Shown: positions 1 through 8,697 of the stretch, in pieces
Layout: each line of letters begins with the position of its first letter
Numbering within the stretch: the stretch's first letter is position 1
From: Nocardia sp.
GTDB taxonomy: Bacteria; Actinomycetota; Actinomycetes; Mycobacteriales; Mycobacteriaceae
Assembly: GCF_025465275.1 (NCBI RefSeq)
Contig: NZ_JAODNK010000144.1
Location: 39,137 to 103,136 of the forward strand
Direction of reading: 5' to 3'
Length of the DNA: 64,000 nucleotides
Notes under the pieces: generated by a model
Databases searched by the model: none
Told to the model about the DNA's origin: nothing
What the model saw: only the letters and a program-made list of their open reading frames with translations
Program-made: the position numbers and the translations under genes

Positions 1-29
1 CAACCTCCGCCGCCCTGGGTCCACGGAAC

Positions 30-108
30 CCGTCGAGGGGGACGCAAGTTCCCCTCGACGGTGTTCACCCTCCCTTCCCGTCGACAGCCCCGGCGGGGAG
101 GGTTTTTT
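30..108 (+). terminator. Double hairpin terminator of a gene to the left
   Basis: An 11-bp perfect stem (30-40 with 51-61) is followed by a second stem, CCCTCCC (68-74) with GGGAGGG (96-102), and six T (103-108). The second hairpin with its T-run is a classic intrinsic terminator. It probably ends a gene lying left of the window, since no coding sequence is visible in bases 1-294. Confidence 0.75.
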
Positions 109-154
109 CCTATAGCTTTGAAACTCGAGACTTACCCGTAGGCGCTCGGTAGGC

Positions 155-281
155 GACAACTGATTTCGTGAGAGTCGGGGTAACTCCCGGGGTACGGCCA
201 AATTGGTTTGGAACCTGACGTAGGCACGGGTGCCCGACTGACAACGGCACTTAGCCGCCCGCAAAAGTTGCGGGGAGGCGG
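155..281 (+). repeat. 128-bp structured element, copy 1 (upstream of fadB2)
   Basis: This 127-bp copy begins GACAACTGATTTCG, contains the invariant GGGTAACTC and ends GGGGAGGCGG. AACTGATTT near the 5' end pairs with AAATTGGTT further in. CGGC and GCCG flank a short loop in the second half. It ends 13 nt before the GTG start of fadB2, so it forms that gene's leader. Seven further copies occur in this window. Confidence 0.9.
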
Positions 282-294
282 AACGGAGTGGGAC

Positions 295-1182
295 GTGAGC
301 AGCGAAAAGATTCAGCGCGTTGGCATTATCGGCGCCGGACAAATGGGCGCGGGTATCGCAGAGGTCTGCGCCCGGGCGCATGTCGATGTGCTCGTGTTCG
401 AACAGACCCGGGAACTGGCCGCGGCCGGCCGGGCCCGCATCCTGCGGTCGCTGGACCGTGCGGTGTCGAGTGGCAAGATCTCCGAGCGGGAGCGTGAGCA
501 GACTGCCTGGCGGCTGCGCTTCACCTCGGATCTCGCCGATTTCGCCGACCGTCAGCTGGTCGTCGAGGCCGTGCTGGAGAACGAAGATGTGAAGACCGCC
601 ATCTTCTCCGAGCTCGACAAGGTCGTCACCGACCCGAACGCGGTGCTGGCCTCCAACACCTCCTCCATCCCGATCATGAAGATCGCCGTGGCCACCAACA
701 ACCCCGAGCGGGTTGTCGGCATGCACTTCTTCAACCCGGTGCCGGTGCTGCCGCTGGTCGAGCTGGTCACCACGCTCAAGACCACCGAGGCCGTCTCCCA
801 GCGCGCCGAGCAGTTCGCCTCCGAGGTGCTCGGCAAGCAGGTCGTGCGCTCCGCCGACCGCTCCGGCTTCGTGGTCAACGCGCTGCTGGTGCCGTACCTG
901 CTCTCGGCCATCCGTATGGTCGAATCCGGCTTCGCCACCAAGGAAGACGTCGACAAGGCCATGGTGCTGGGCTGTGCCCACCCGATGGGCCCGCTGGCGC
1001 TCACCGACCTCGTCGGCCTCGACACCGTGAAGTCCATCGCCGACTCCATGTACTCGGAGTTCAAGGAGCCGCTGTACTCCGCCCCGCCCCTGCTCATGCG
1101 CATGGTCGAAGCGGGCCTGCTGGGCAAGAAGGCGGGTACCGGCTTCTACCAGTACAACTCCCCGGCCTCTCCGCGTAACTAG
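295..1182 (+). CDS. fadB2: 3-hydroxybutyryl-CoA dehydrogenase (FadB2 type)
   Basis: This is an NAD(P)-dependent 3-hydroxyacyl-CoA dehydrogenase that interconverts 3-hydroxybutyryl-CoA and acetoacetyl-CoA in the cytoplasm. The 295-residue protein has the Rossmann dinucleotide motif GAGQMG at residues 13-18, the catalytic histidine region MHFFNPVPV near residue 144 and a C-terminal helical dimerisation domain, the usual size for the family. The GTG at 295 is chosen because a GGAG lies 6 nt upstream and the Rossmann strand starts about nine residues later. An in-frame ATG at 208 would add 29 residues encoded by the repeat element, which is unlikely. It corresponds to M. tuberculosis Rv0468. Confidence 0.9.
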   Translation: MSSEKIQRVGIIGAGQMGAGIAEVCARAHVDVLVFEQTRELAAAGRARILRSLDRAVSSGKISEREREQTAWRLRFTSDLADFADRQLVVEAVLENEDVKTAIFSELDKVVTDPNAVLASNTSSIPIMKIAVATNNPERVVGMHFFNPVPVLPLVELVTTLKTTEAVSQRAEQFASEVLGKQVVRSADRSGFVVNALLVPYLLSAIRMVESGFATKEDVDKAMVLGCAHPMGPLALTDLVGLDTVKSIADSMYSEFKEPLYSAPPLLMRMVEAGLLGKKAGTGFYQYNSPASPRN

Positions 1183-1197
1183 CGCCCTGGGTGCAGC

Positions 1198-1228
1198 CCG
1201 CTCGGCGCCCGTTTCGAGCGCCGAGCGG
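1198..1228 (+). terminator. GC-rich hairpin after fadB2
   Basis: CCGCTCGGCGC (1198-1208) pairs perfectly with GCGCCGAGCGG (1218-1228) around a 9-nt loop. There is no T-run. It lies 15 nt after the fadB2 stop and is a plausible terminator or mRNA 3'-end hairpin. Confidence 0.5.
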
Positions 1229-1286
1229 CCAGCCCGTAAGGCGTGGCATCTCAGCGAAGCCGCGCAACCCCTCCATCAAAGAACGT

Positions 1287-1414
1287 GACAACTGGTTTCG
1301 TGAGGTCTGGGTAACTCACCGGGTACGTCCAAAATCGGTGCCGCACCAGACCGCCGCTACGCGTGCATGACGGCGAACGGCTCCCAGCCGTGCGCTGAAG
1401 GTGCGGGGAGGCGG
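1287..1414 (+). repeat. 128-bp structured element, copy 2 (upstream of metE-like gene)
   Basis: This 128-bp copy begins GACAACTGGTTTCG and ends GGGGAGGCGG. It contains a perfect apical hairpin, ACGGCT-ccc-AGCCGT, and CCGCC that can close on the terminal GGCGG. The change of GATTT to GGTTT still pairs as G-U with AAATCGGT. The next start codon, of the MetE-like gene, lies 61 nt further on. No cobalamin riboswitch was recognised in this leader. Confidence 0.9.
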
Positions 1415-1475
1415 GTCAGCATAAGCTGCAAATGGGTCGAGTCGGACCGGCAGCTTCGAAGGGAGTGTCCCGCAC

Positions 1476-3794
1476 ATGGTCAATGTCAGCGATGGCTTCG
1501 GATCCAGCATCCTGGGGTATCCGAGGGTCGGACCGCACCGCGAGCTCAAGCGTGCTCTCGAGTCCTACTGGCACGGCACGCTGGAGCGTGAGGAGCTGCT
1601 CGCGGTAGGGCGGGAGATCCAGGAGAGCCAGTACCTCGAGCTGGCGGCCACCGGGCTGACCCAGGTGCCTGGGAACACCTTCTCCTTCTACGACCACGTC
1701 CTCGACAATGCGCTGCTGTTCGGCGCGGTGCCGAAGCGGTTCGAGCCGTATCGAGAAGACTTGCACCCCTTGGATTTCTACTTCCTGATGGCGCGCGGGC
1801 GGCCCGATCTGCCGCCGCTGGAGCTGGTGCGTTTCTTCAATACGCCGTACCACTACCGGCAGCCCGAGCTGGACTCCGATACCGAATTCTCGCTGCACCC
1901 CGAGGCGCTGCTGGACGAATTCGATCGGGCGAAGGCGGCGGGCATCGAACTGCGGCCGGTCATTCTGGGCCCGCTGTCGCTGCTGCTGCTGTCGAAGACC
2001 GGACATGTGCCGGGCGAGACCGAATTCGACAAGCTGGTGCTGCTGGACAAGCTGCTACCGGTGTACGAGGAGCTACTCGAGGCGCTCGCCAAGCGCGGCG
2101 CCACCTGCGTGCAGTTGGACGAGCCCTGCTTCACCAGCGACCGCTCACCCTCCACCATCGAGGTGTTCGAGCAGGCGTACCAACGACTTTCGACCGCGCC
2201 GCTGCGGCCGCGACTGCTGGTCACCGGGCAGTACGGCGATTTCGGTGAAGCCCTGGAAGCGCTGGCGCGCACCAAGGTCGAGGCCATCGGGCTCGATCTG
2301 GCCAACCACCGCATCCGCCCCGACGATCTGGCCAAGATCCCGGGCATCGGCCGGAAGCGCTTGTACGCGGGCGTGATCAGCGGCACCAATGTGTGGCGCG
2401 CCGACCGGGTGATGGCGCTGGAATACCTGAACGCGCTGTCCCAGGTCTGCCCGGACCTGGTCGTCTCCACCGGCGCGACGCTACTGCACGTGCCCTACGA
2501 CCTGCTCGTCGAATACGAGCTCGAGGAGAACGTCGCCGATCGCCTCGCCTTCGCGAAACAGAAGGTCCTCGAGGTGGTTTCGCTGGCCAAGGCACTCACC
2601 GACGGCCCGAACGAGAAGTGGCGCAAGCGCCCGACCTCGGTGCACTTCAAGCAGAAACACGCTGTGCGGCAACGGGTGTACAACGTCACCCAGAAGATGC
2701 GCGAGCGCGAACCGTACGAGGTGCGGCGAGTCGCGCAGCAGGCCAAGCTGAATCTGCCGCTGGTGCCCGCCACCACGCTCGGTTCCTTCCCGCAGACCAC
2801 GGCGATCCGCCAGGCCCGCTACGACCTGGGCCAGGGGAAACTGTCCTACGAGGACTACCGCAAGCGCATCGAAGCCGAGATCGAGGCCACCATCCGGCTG
2901 CAGGAGGACATCGGCCTCGATGTGTTCGTGCACGGTGAGCACGAGCGCAACGACATGATCCAGTACTTCGCGGAGCAGTTGGACGGCTTCGCCACCACGC
3001 ACTTCGGCTGGGTGCAGGTGTACGGATCCCGTTGTGTCCGGCCGCCGGTCCTGTACGGCGATGTGTCGCGGCCCGCGGCCATCTCGGTCGAGTGGGCCGT
3101 CTATGCCCAGTCGCTGACCGATAAGCCGGTCAAGGGCATGGTCACCGGACCGGTCACCATGCTGGCGCGCTCGTTCGTGCGCCAGGACCAGCCGCTGTTC
3201 GATACGGCAGACCAAGTGGCGCTTGCCATTCGGGACGAGGTCGTGGATCTGGAGAAGGCGGGCATCGCCATCATCCAGGTGGACGAGCCGTCCATTCGCG
3301 AACTGCTGCCGCTGCGAGTCAAGGGCCGCGCCGAATACCTGCGCTGGGCGGTCGGTGCGTTCCGGCTGGCCACCTCCGGTGTGCGGGCGGAGACCCAGAT
3401 CCATACGCACATCGGCTATTCCAGCCGCGGTGACGTCGTGCAGGCCATCGAGGAACTGGATGCGGACGTGACGGCCATTGTCGCCACCCGCTCCATCGAA
3501 TGGGTGCTCAAGTCGCTGCAGGAAGACAATGCCGAAGGCCGCGGCCTCACCCACGGCGTCGGCCCGGGTGTGTACGAGAGCCGCTCGGCGCGCATCCCGG
3601 ACATCGACGAACTCGACGAAGCGCTCACCGCCGCTGCCGCCGCAATCACCCCGGAACGCCTGTGGGCCAACCCGGATGGTGGTCTGAAGACCCGCCACCA
3701 CTGGCAGCTGGACCCGTCCCTGCGCAATATGGTCGCGGCCGCCCGCCGCGTCCGCCGCCGCGCGGAGGCCGCCCGCACCCCGCCGGAAGGCTGA
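1476..3794 (+). CDS. MetE-like methyltransferase lacking most zinc ligands
   Basis: This 772-residue protein has the full two-domain layout of cobalamin-independent methionine synthase (MetE). It keeps the TTLGSFPQT homocysteine/folate region, VHGEHERNDM, YGSRCVRPP and the VDEPSIRE acidic motif. The zinc site that activates homocysteine in known MetE enzymes is mostly gone. The histidine is kept (H645 in THIG), but the expected cysteine two residues later is Gly647. The glutamate before the SRS-type motif is Val669 (AIVATRS). The cysteine of NPDCGLKTR is Gly735. The reading frame is intact and the ATG has a GGGAG upstream. The fold is clear, but the reaction may not be canonical methionine synthesis; another acceptor or a non-enzymatic role is possible. 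Confidence 0.85.
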   Translation: MVNVSDGFGSSILGYPRVGPHRELKRALESYWHGTLEREELLAVGREIQESQYLELAATGLTQVPGNTFSFYDHVLDNALLFGAVPKRFEPYREDLHPLDFYFLMARGRPDLPPLELVRFFNTPYHYRQPELDSDTEFSLHPEALLDEFDRAKAAGIELRPVILGPLSLLLLSKTGHVPGETEFDKLVLLDKLLPVYEELLEALAKRGATCVQLDEPCFTSDRSPSTIEVFEQAYQRLSTAPLRPRLLVTGQYGDFGEALEALARTKVEAIGLDLANHRIRPDDLAKIPGIGRKRLYAGVISGTNVWRADRVMALEYLNALSQVCPDLVVSTGATLLHVPYDLLVEYELEENVADRLAFAKQKVLEVVSLAKALTDGPNEKWRKRPTSVHFKQKHAVRQRVYNVTQKMREREPYEVRRVAQQAKLNLPLVPATTLGSFPQTTAIRQARYDLGQGKLSYEDYRKRIEAEIEATIRLQEDIGLDVFVHGEHERNDMIQYFAEQLDGFATTHFGWVQVYGSRCVRPPVLYGDVSRPAAISVEWAVYAQSLTDKPVKGMVTGPVTMLARSFVRQDQPLFDTADQVALAIRDEVVDLEKAGIAIIQVDEPSIRELLPLRVKGRAEYLRWAVGAFRLATSGVRAETQIHTHIGYSSRGDVVQAIEELDADVTAIVATRSIEWVLKSLQEDNAEGRGLTHGVGPGVYESRSARIPDIDELDEALTAAAAAITPERLWANPDGGLKTRHHWQLDPSLRNMVAAARRVRRRAEAARTPPEG

Positions 3795-3820
3795 TCGGCG
3801 GGGCGCGCGAAGCAACTGGC

Positions 3821-3858
3821 ACAACGGCGGCACGGGTGAAAACCCGTGCCGCCGTTGT
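3821..3858 (+). terminator. Strong hairpin terminator after the metE-like gene
   Basis: A 17-bp perfect stem (3821-3837 with 3842-3858) closes on a GAAA tetraloop 26 nt after the stop codon. No long T-run follows, as is common for actinobacterial terminators. Confidence 0.8.
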
Positions 3859-3933
3859 GCTCGGCAACTCATGATTCAGTCATGAAACTGGGCCTAGCCT
3901 GTGGCGCAGGAAGTTTCGAGACAGGAGGCGGAT

Positions 3934-4062
3934 ATGGATCCGACGGGGAAGGGCGATCAGCCGGATACACCGGAGGACGGCAAAGAGTTCAACGACACCT
4001 ATGACAACAAGGGCGATCAGGTTTCGCCGCCCCAGCCGTGGAAGTCCGGGCCGCCGCGGTAG
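3934..4062 (+). CDS. Small acidic hypothetical protein (42 aa)
   Basis: A 42-codon frame starts at ATG 3934, 5 nt after an excellent AGGAGG (3923-3928). A TAGCCT hexamer about 30 nt upstream could be the -10 element. The protein is hydrophilic, rich in Asp, Lys, Gly and Pro, and ends in a proline-tryptophan-proline rich tail. There is no membrane segment or signal peptide and I do not recognise a family. The well-placed ribosome-binding site, own promoter and flanking terminator argue that it is real. Confidence 0.6.
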   Translation: MDPTGKGDQPDTPEDGKEFNDTYDNKGDQVSPPQPWKSGPPR

Positions 4063-4151
4063 CGGTGCAGCACACAGTTGTCGCTCGGCGTTTCCGCCTC
4101 GTCCGCCGGTTAGCCTGTGGGCGAGGTTGATTCGAGATGGGAGTGACGACT

Positions 4152-4346
4152 GTGGGTCTGTTCGACAATTTGAAGGATGTCGCCGGCAAGGCCGCCGATC
4201 TGGCGAGCGAGCATGCAGACAAGCTGGATCCGCTGGTGGACAAGGTTGGTGACCTGGTCGACGAGCGCACCGAGGGCAAGTTCGCCGGCCAGGTCGACAA
4301 GGTGCAGGAAGCCGCGAAGAAGGCGCTGCACGAACAGGGCAGGTAG
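4152..4346 (+). CDS. MT0933-like antitoxin family protein (orphan)
   Basis: This 64-residue, highly charged helical protein starts GLFDNLKD and has the pattern AxxHADKxDxxVDKxGDxVDExTxGK of the MT0933-like antitoxin family (Rv0909 type). The GTG at 4152 is preferred over an ATG 15 nt upstream because GGGAG lies 8 nt before it and family members begin at GLF/GFL. No toxin-like gene flanks it; the neighbours are a 42-residue protein and a convergent permease. Such orphans are common in Mycobacteriales, and antitoxin activity is only inferred from the family name. Confidence 0.7.
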   Translation: MGLFDNLKDVAGKAADLASEHADKLDPLVDKVGDLVDERTEGKFAGQVDKVQEAAKKALHEQGR

Positions 4347-4355
4347 GTCCGGTAA

Positions 4356-5453
4356 TCAGGTCTGTGCGACGTCGTAGCGGCGGATGTACGCGCCGATGAA
4401 GGCCTGCGCGGTGGCGGTGACCGGTATGGCGAGCAGTGCGCCCGTCGCCCCGAAGAGTGCCGCCCCCGCGAGCACCGCCCCGAAGGCCACCGCCGGATGC
4501 ATATCCAAGGTGGTGGCCGTGATTCGCGGTTGCAGCACATAGTTCTCGAACTGCTGATAGACGACGATGAAGCCGAGAATCCACAGTGCGGTACTCGAAC
4601 TCTGGCACAGGGCGACCAGGACCGGCAGCGCGCCGGCGAGATAGGTGCCGACGGTCGGAATGAACTGAGAGACCACGCCCACCCACAGCGCCAGCGCGAA
4701 CGCCGACGGGATACCCAGTATCCGCATGGCTGCGTAGTGCGCGACGGCCGAGCAGAGTGCCAGTAGCGCACGGGAATACAGGTAGCCGCCGGTCTTCTCG
4801 ACGGCGATATCCCAGGCGCGCAGCACATGTCGCTGCCGCTTGGGTGGCAGCACGGAGCAGACGACATTGCGGAAGCGCGGCCCGTCGGCGGCGAAGTAGT
4901 AGGTGAACAGCAGGACGCCGAGGCCCTGGAACAGCACGCCGAGCGCGGTCGTGCCGATACCCCACACATCACCGGCCAGGCCGACCACCCACTTCTCCAG
5001 TGAGGAGCTCAGTTCCGAGGCCCGCTGGGTGATATCGGTGCCGGACAGATCGGTGTGGAAGGTCGAATTGATCCAGGCCACAGCGTCTTCGGTATTGTGC
5101 GGCGCGTTCCTGATGAGCGCGGTGACCTGGTCGACGATCAATCCGCCCATGGTCCAGAGGAATCCGACGATCGCCACCAGCACGATGACGAAGACCGCGC
5201 CGGTGGCGAGCCCGCGCTTCCAGCCGCGCGCGGCGAGCCAGTTCACCGCCGGTTCGATGGCGAAGGCCAGGAACAGCGAGATCACCAGCACGGTGAGCAG
5301 GCCCTGCAATTTGGCCAGCGACCAGAAGGTGATGACAATCCCGGCGACGGTGACGGCCGCCATCAGATAGGCGCGTGGCAGCCACGCCGGAATCATCGAT
5401 TGAACGGTTATTCTGCGCGGTACATCGACTACTTCGTCAGCTTCCTCGGACAC
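4356..5453 (-). CDS. AI-2E family transporter (membrane permease)
   Basis: This integral membrane protein of about 365 residues belongs to the AI-2E transporter/PerM family. Members export small molecules or ions; their substrates are mostly unknown, and autoinducer transport should not be assumed. Two hydrophobic hairpins lie at the N terminus, a soluble amphipathic middle follows, and a C-terminal block of helices contains the family-typical GxxSQFIPTxGxYLAGxLPV. The GTG at 5453 is taken as start; an in-frame extension upstream is Arg/Ser/Pro-rich and looks non-coding. It converges on the antitoxin-like gene with a 9-nt gap. Confidence 0.8.
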   Translation of the reverse strand: MSEEADEVVDVPRRITVQSMIPAWLPRAYLMAAVTVAGIVITFWSLAKLQGLLTVLVISLFLAFAIEPAVNWLAARGWKRGLATGAVFVIVLVAIVGFLWTMGGLIVDQVTALIRNAPHNTEDAVAWINSTFHTDLSGTDITQRASELSSSLEKWVVGLAGDVWGIGTTALGVLFQGLGVLLFTYYFAADGPRFRNVVCSVLPPKRQRHVLRAWDIAVEKTGGYLYSRALLALCSAVAHYAAMRILGIPSAFALALWVGVVSQFIPTVGTYLAGALPVLVALCQSSSTALWILGFIVVYQQFENYVLQPRITATTLDMHPAVAFGAVLAGAALFGATGALLAIPVTATAQAFIGAYIRRYDVAQT

Positions 5454-5529
5454 TCCGCAAACGTAGCCGCGGCGTCGCCTGCTCCGTGGGAGCGGAAACG
5501 CCGCGTGTTGCTGAACTATCGAGGCGCGA

Positions 5530-6582
5530 CTACATGGTCGCGGTATCGATGACGAAGCGGTAGCGCACATCGCTGGCGACCACCCGGTCGTACGCCTCGT
5601 CGATGCGGTCCGCCGAGATGACCTCGATCTCCGCGCCGATGCCGTGCTCGGCGCAGAAGTTCAGCATCTCCTGGGTCTGCGCAATGCCGCCGATCATGGA
5701 TCCGGCCAGCGAGCGCCGGTAGCCGGCGATGGTGAAAGGCTTGACCTGGAGCGGCTTTTCGGGCAGGCCGAGAATCACCAGGGTGCCGTCGAGAGCCAGC
5801 AGCCGCAGGTAGTCGTCGATCGGCAGATCCGCCGACACCGTATTCAGGATGAGATCGAACTTGCCGCGCAGAGTGCGGAAGGTCTGCTTATCGCTGGTCG
5901 CGTAGTAGTGGTGCGCACCGAAGCGCTTACCGTCCTCCTCCTTGCTCAGCGAATGGCTCAGCACGGTCACCTCGGCGCCCATGGCGGCGGCGATCTTCAC
6001 GCCCACATGTCCGAGCCCGCCCATGCCGATGATCGCGACCCGCTTGCCGGGGCCCGCGTTCCAGTGCCGCAGCGGCGAGAACAGTGTGACGCCCGCGCAC
6101 AGCAGCGGTGCGGCAACGTCCAGGCCGATGCCCTCCGGAATGCCGACCACGAAGCCCTCGGTCACCACGACCTGCGTGGAGTAGCCGCCCATGGTGTAGC
6201 CGCCGGACTGCAGCTCCGGTGCGACGGCGGTGTTGTAGGTCATGGTCGCGCCGGGGATGCAGTACTGCTCCTCACCGGCCAGACAAGGCTCGCATTTGCC
6301 ACAGGAGTCCACCATGCAGCCGACGCCGACCCGGTCGCCGACGGCATATTTGGTGACTGCCGACCCGACCGCGGCGACCAGGCCCGCGATCTCGTGGCCG
6401 GGCACGCAGGGGTAGCGGGCGCCACCCCATTCGTCGCGGGCAGTGTGTATGTCGGAGTGGCAGATGCCGGCGTACTTCACATCGATCAGCACATCGTTCG
6501 GTCCGAGGTCACGGCGTTCGATGGCGAGCTTCTCGAAGTGGCCGTCGGGCGCGGACACGGCGTATGCGGCAGCAGTGCTCAT
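5530..6582 (-). CDS. adhC: NADP-dependent alcohol dehydrogenase, zinc type
   Basis: This 350-residue medium-chain dehydrogenase/reductase resembles the AdhC/YahK cinnamyl-alcohol dehydrogenase group, which interconverts aldehydes and primary alcohols with NADP(H). Catalytic zinc ligands are in GICHSDIHT and PGHEIAG. The structural zinc lobe is CGKCEPCLAGEEQYC. The nucleotide-binding motif is GMGGLGHVG. The start at MSTAAAYAV (6582) matches related proteins; an in-frame ATG 30 nt upstream is less likely. It is apparently a monocistronic gene with a divergent ZIP gene upstream. Confidence 0.88.
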   Translation of the reverse strand: MSTAAAYAVSAPDGHFEKLAIERRDLGPNDVLIDVKYAGICHSDIHTARDEWGGARYPCVPGHEIAGLVAAVGSAVTKYAVGDRVGVGCMVDSCGKCEPCLAGEEQYCIPGATMTYNTAVAPELQSGGYTMGGYSTQVVVTEGFVVGIPEGIGLDVAAPLLCAGVTLFSPLRHWNAGPGKRVAIIGMGGLGHVGVKIAAAMGAEVTVLSHSLSKEEDGKRFGAHHYYATSDKQTFRTLRGKFDLILNTVSADLPIDDYLRLLALDGTLVILGLPEKPLQVKPFTIAGYRRSLAGSMIGGIAQTQEMLNFCAEHGIGAEIEVISADRIDEAYDRVVASDVRYRFVIDTATM

Positions 6583-6689
6583 GAATACATGCCTACCTGC
6601 GCACCCATCCATTTACCAAGGATTCGTTCGAAATCTCACCCTCGGCGTGGCGGGCGGATGACCGGGCATCCGGTCGGCATGCTGGGCCG

Positions 6690-7421
6690 ATGGCGATTCT
6701 GCTGGCGCTGGTGTCGATGTGCTCGACCTTCATCGGGGGCCTGGTGGCCGACCGCATCGGCGAACGCAAGCGCCTGGTGCTCGGCCTGGCCGCCGGTGTC
6801 ATGCTCGGCGTGGTGGCCTTCGATCTGCTGCCCGAGGCGCTGGAGGCGGACCCCCGCAGCGCGCTCGGCGTGCCGGTGCCGCTGCTGGCCGCGGTGGTCG
6901 GCTTCTTCACCGTGCACATTCTGGAGCGGACGGTGGCGCTGCACACCGGGCACGAGGACGAATTCGGTGCGCACCACCACGATTTCGCCTCGGTCGGACT
7001 GGTGGCCGCGTCCGGGCTGGTGTTCCACAGCTTCCTGGACGGATTCAGTATCGGCATCAGCTTCCAGGTCGGTGCGGCGGCCGGCGCTGCCGTCGCCATC
7101 GCGGTGATCAGCCACGATTTCGCGGACGGGTTCAATACCTTCACTCTCACCACGCTGTACGGGAACGCGCGGCGGCGCGGTCTGGCCATGCTGACGGCCG
7201 ATGCCATCGCACCTGTCATCGGTGCGATCGTCGGCACGTTCGTGAAGGTGCCGACCACTTTCGTGGGCATGTACCTCGGCTATTTCGCCGGGTTCCTGCT
7301 GTATCTCGCGACCGCGGACATCCTGCCGGAGGCGCATGCCGGAAAGCCCTCGACGGCCCCGTTGTTCTTCACCCTGCTCGGGCTGGGATTCATGCTGCTG
7401 GTCGCCGCAGCGAGTCACTGA
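6690..7421 (+). CDS. ZIP family metal transporter
   Basis: This 243-residue membrane protein of the ZIP (ZRT/IRT-like) family imports divalent metals such as zinc across the cytoplasmic membrane. About eight hydrophobic segments are visible. Helix IV carries the metal-binding HSFLDGFSIG and helix V carries HDFADG. A histidine-containing loop (HTGHEDEFGAHHHD, about residues 89-102) lies between helices III and IV. The ATG at 6690 has only a weak ribosome-binding site, so the exact start is uncertain by a few codons. Confidence 0.85.
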   Translation: MAILLALVSMCSTFIGGLVADRIGERKRLVLGLAAGVMLGVVAFDLLPEALEADPRSALGVPVPLLAAVVGFFTVHILERTVALHTGHEDEFGAHHHDFASVGLVAASGLVFHSFLDGFSIGISFQVGAAAGAAVAIAVISHDFADGFNTFTLTTLYGNARRRGLAMLTADAIAPVIGAIVGTFVKVPTTFVGMYLGYFAGFLLYLATADILPEAHAGKPSTAPLFFTLLGLGFMLLVAAASH

Positions 7422-7563
7422 CGGCCGGATTCGAGCACATGCTCAGCGAACTGGGCGGTACATATGTGTTACCTGGAAGACCCGCGGACCGCCCGGGCGC
7501 CTGGTACACCAGAGGGTACAGATGCTCGGAAGCCGATCAGCGCACAGCAGTCGGAGGGGATCG

Positions 7564-8682
7564 ATGCACGACGACACGCGTCGCATGACCGGAGGCGACC
7601 CCTCTCACACGGGCGGCGGGCGGTTGCTCGTCCTCATTTTTGTGGCAGTCCTGGCCGTCACGGCATTCCTCGGCTATCACGGCGACCTGGCGCGCTGGTC
7701 GTTCCACCAGGAACCACCCACCGCCACGCTGCTCGGCCCACCGCTGCCGCCCCTGGACACCAAGCTCGTCTCCGGTGTGGTCGAACCCGCACTGGTGAAT
7801 ATCACCGCAGGCATCCAGCCGTTCGGGCTGGGCGCGGCGGGCACCGGCATCGTGCTCACCGCGGACGGCGAGGTGCTCACCAGCCATCACGTCATCAAAG
7901 GCGCTGACACCGTGAAGGTTACGGATGTCGGCACCGGTGCGGTCTATCCCGCCACCGTGCTCGGCTACGATTCCGGCGCGGATATAGCGCTCATCGAACT
8001 CACTGGGGCACATGGTCTTCCGGTCGCACGGGTCGGCGACTCCGCCGCGCTGCGGCTCGGTGACCAACTGCTGGCCATCGGCAATGCGGGCGGCACCGGT
8101 TCGCCCACCGCGGTCGGGGGCGCCGTCACCAATCTGGACAGCACCATCGTGGCGCGGAACGAAGTCGATATGTCCCGGAAAGCGTTGCACGGCTTGATCG
8201 AAGTCGCGGCGGCGGTTGCCGCCGGGCAATCCGGCGGGGCACTGGCGGATCGCTACGGCGCGGTGGTCGGCGTGGTCGCCGCGGCTTCCGGGGATCTGCA
8301 GAAGGCGCTGGGGCACGGCCCCGAGGGTTATGCGGTGCCCATCGATTCCGCCATGACGGTGGTGCGCCAAATCCGTTCCGGCACACCGACGGACACCGTG
8401 CACATCGGCCCGACCGCGACTCTCGGCATTCTCACCTCGGATGCCCAGCCGACCGGCGCGCGCATCGATGTGGCGGTGTACGGGCAGTCCGCCTTCGCGG
8501 CGGGGCTCACCGAAGGCGAGGTGATCACCGGCGTGGACGGCCGCCCGATCGCCGGCACTCAAATGCTGAAAGCCGCACTCAACCTCCATAAACCGGAGGA
8601 TGTGGTGCGGCTCGATCTGAACGAGCCCGGCGGCGGGCAGCGCACGGTGAGCGTGACGCTCACCGTCGGCCCGCCGAACTAG
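7564..8682 (+). CDS. Membrane-anchored HtrA/PepD-like serine protease with PDZ domain
   Basis: This 372-residue S1C-family trypsin-like protease has one N-terminal membrane anchor (about residues 20-38), an extracytoplasmic protease domain and a C-terminal PDZ-like domain. The catalytic triad is visible: His109 (SHHVIKG), Asp140 (GADIALIEL) and Ser223 (GQSGGAL). The ATG at 7564 follows GGAGGGG at 7553. Such proteins cleave or chaperone misfolded envelope proteins. It lies next to the VKOR/DsbA-like pair, which fits an extracytoplasmic protein quality-control neighbourhood. It converges on the VKOR gene with a 15-nt gap. Confidence 0.85.
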   Translation: MHDDTRRMTGGDPSHTGGGRLLVLIFVAVLAVTAFLGYHGDLARWSFHQEPPTATLLGPPLPPLDTKLVSGVVEPALVNITAGIQPFGLGAAGTGIVLTADGEVLTSHHVIKGADTVKVTDVGTGAVYPATVLGYDSGADIALIELTGAHGLPVARVGDSAALRLGDQLLAIGNAGGTGSPTAVGGAVTNLDSTIVARNEVDMSRKALHGLIEVAAAVAAGQSGGALADRYGAVVGVVAAASGDLQKALGHGPEGYAVPIDSAMTVVRQIRSGTPTDTVHIGPTATLGILTSDAQPTGARIDVAVYGQSAFAAGLTEGEVITGVDGRPIAGTQMLKAALNLHKPEDVVRLDLNEPGGGQRTVSVTLTVGPPN

Positions 8683-8697
8683 GCCCGTCGGTTCGAC

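Noticed and set aside
155..281. 128-bp element as a hammerhead ribozyme (CTGAT..CGAAA resemblance)
   Set aside because: The hammerhead core needs CUGAUGA and a separate GAAA flanked by three helices. Here CTGATTTCG and CGAAAT are the two arms of one stem.
1183..1475. Cobalamin riboswitch upstream of the metE-like gene
   Set aside because: No B12-box or extended multi-helix layout is visible. The interval is explained by a terminator-like hairpin and repeat copy 2.
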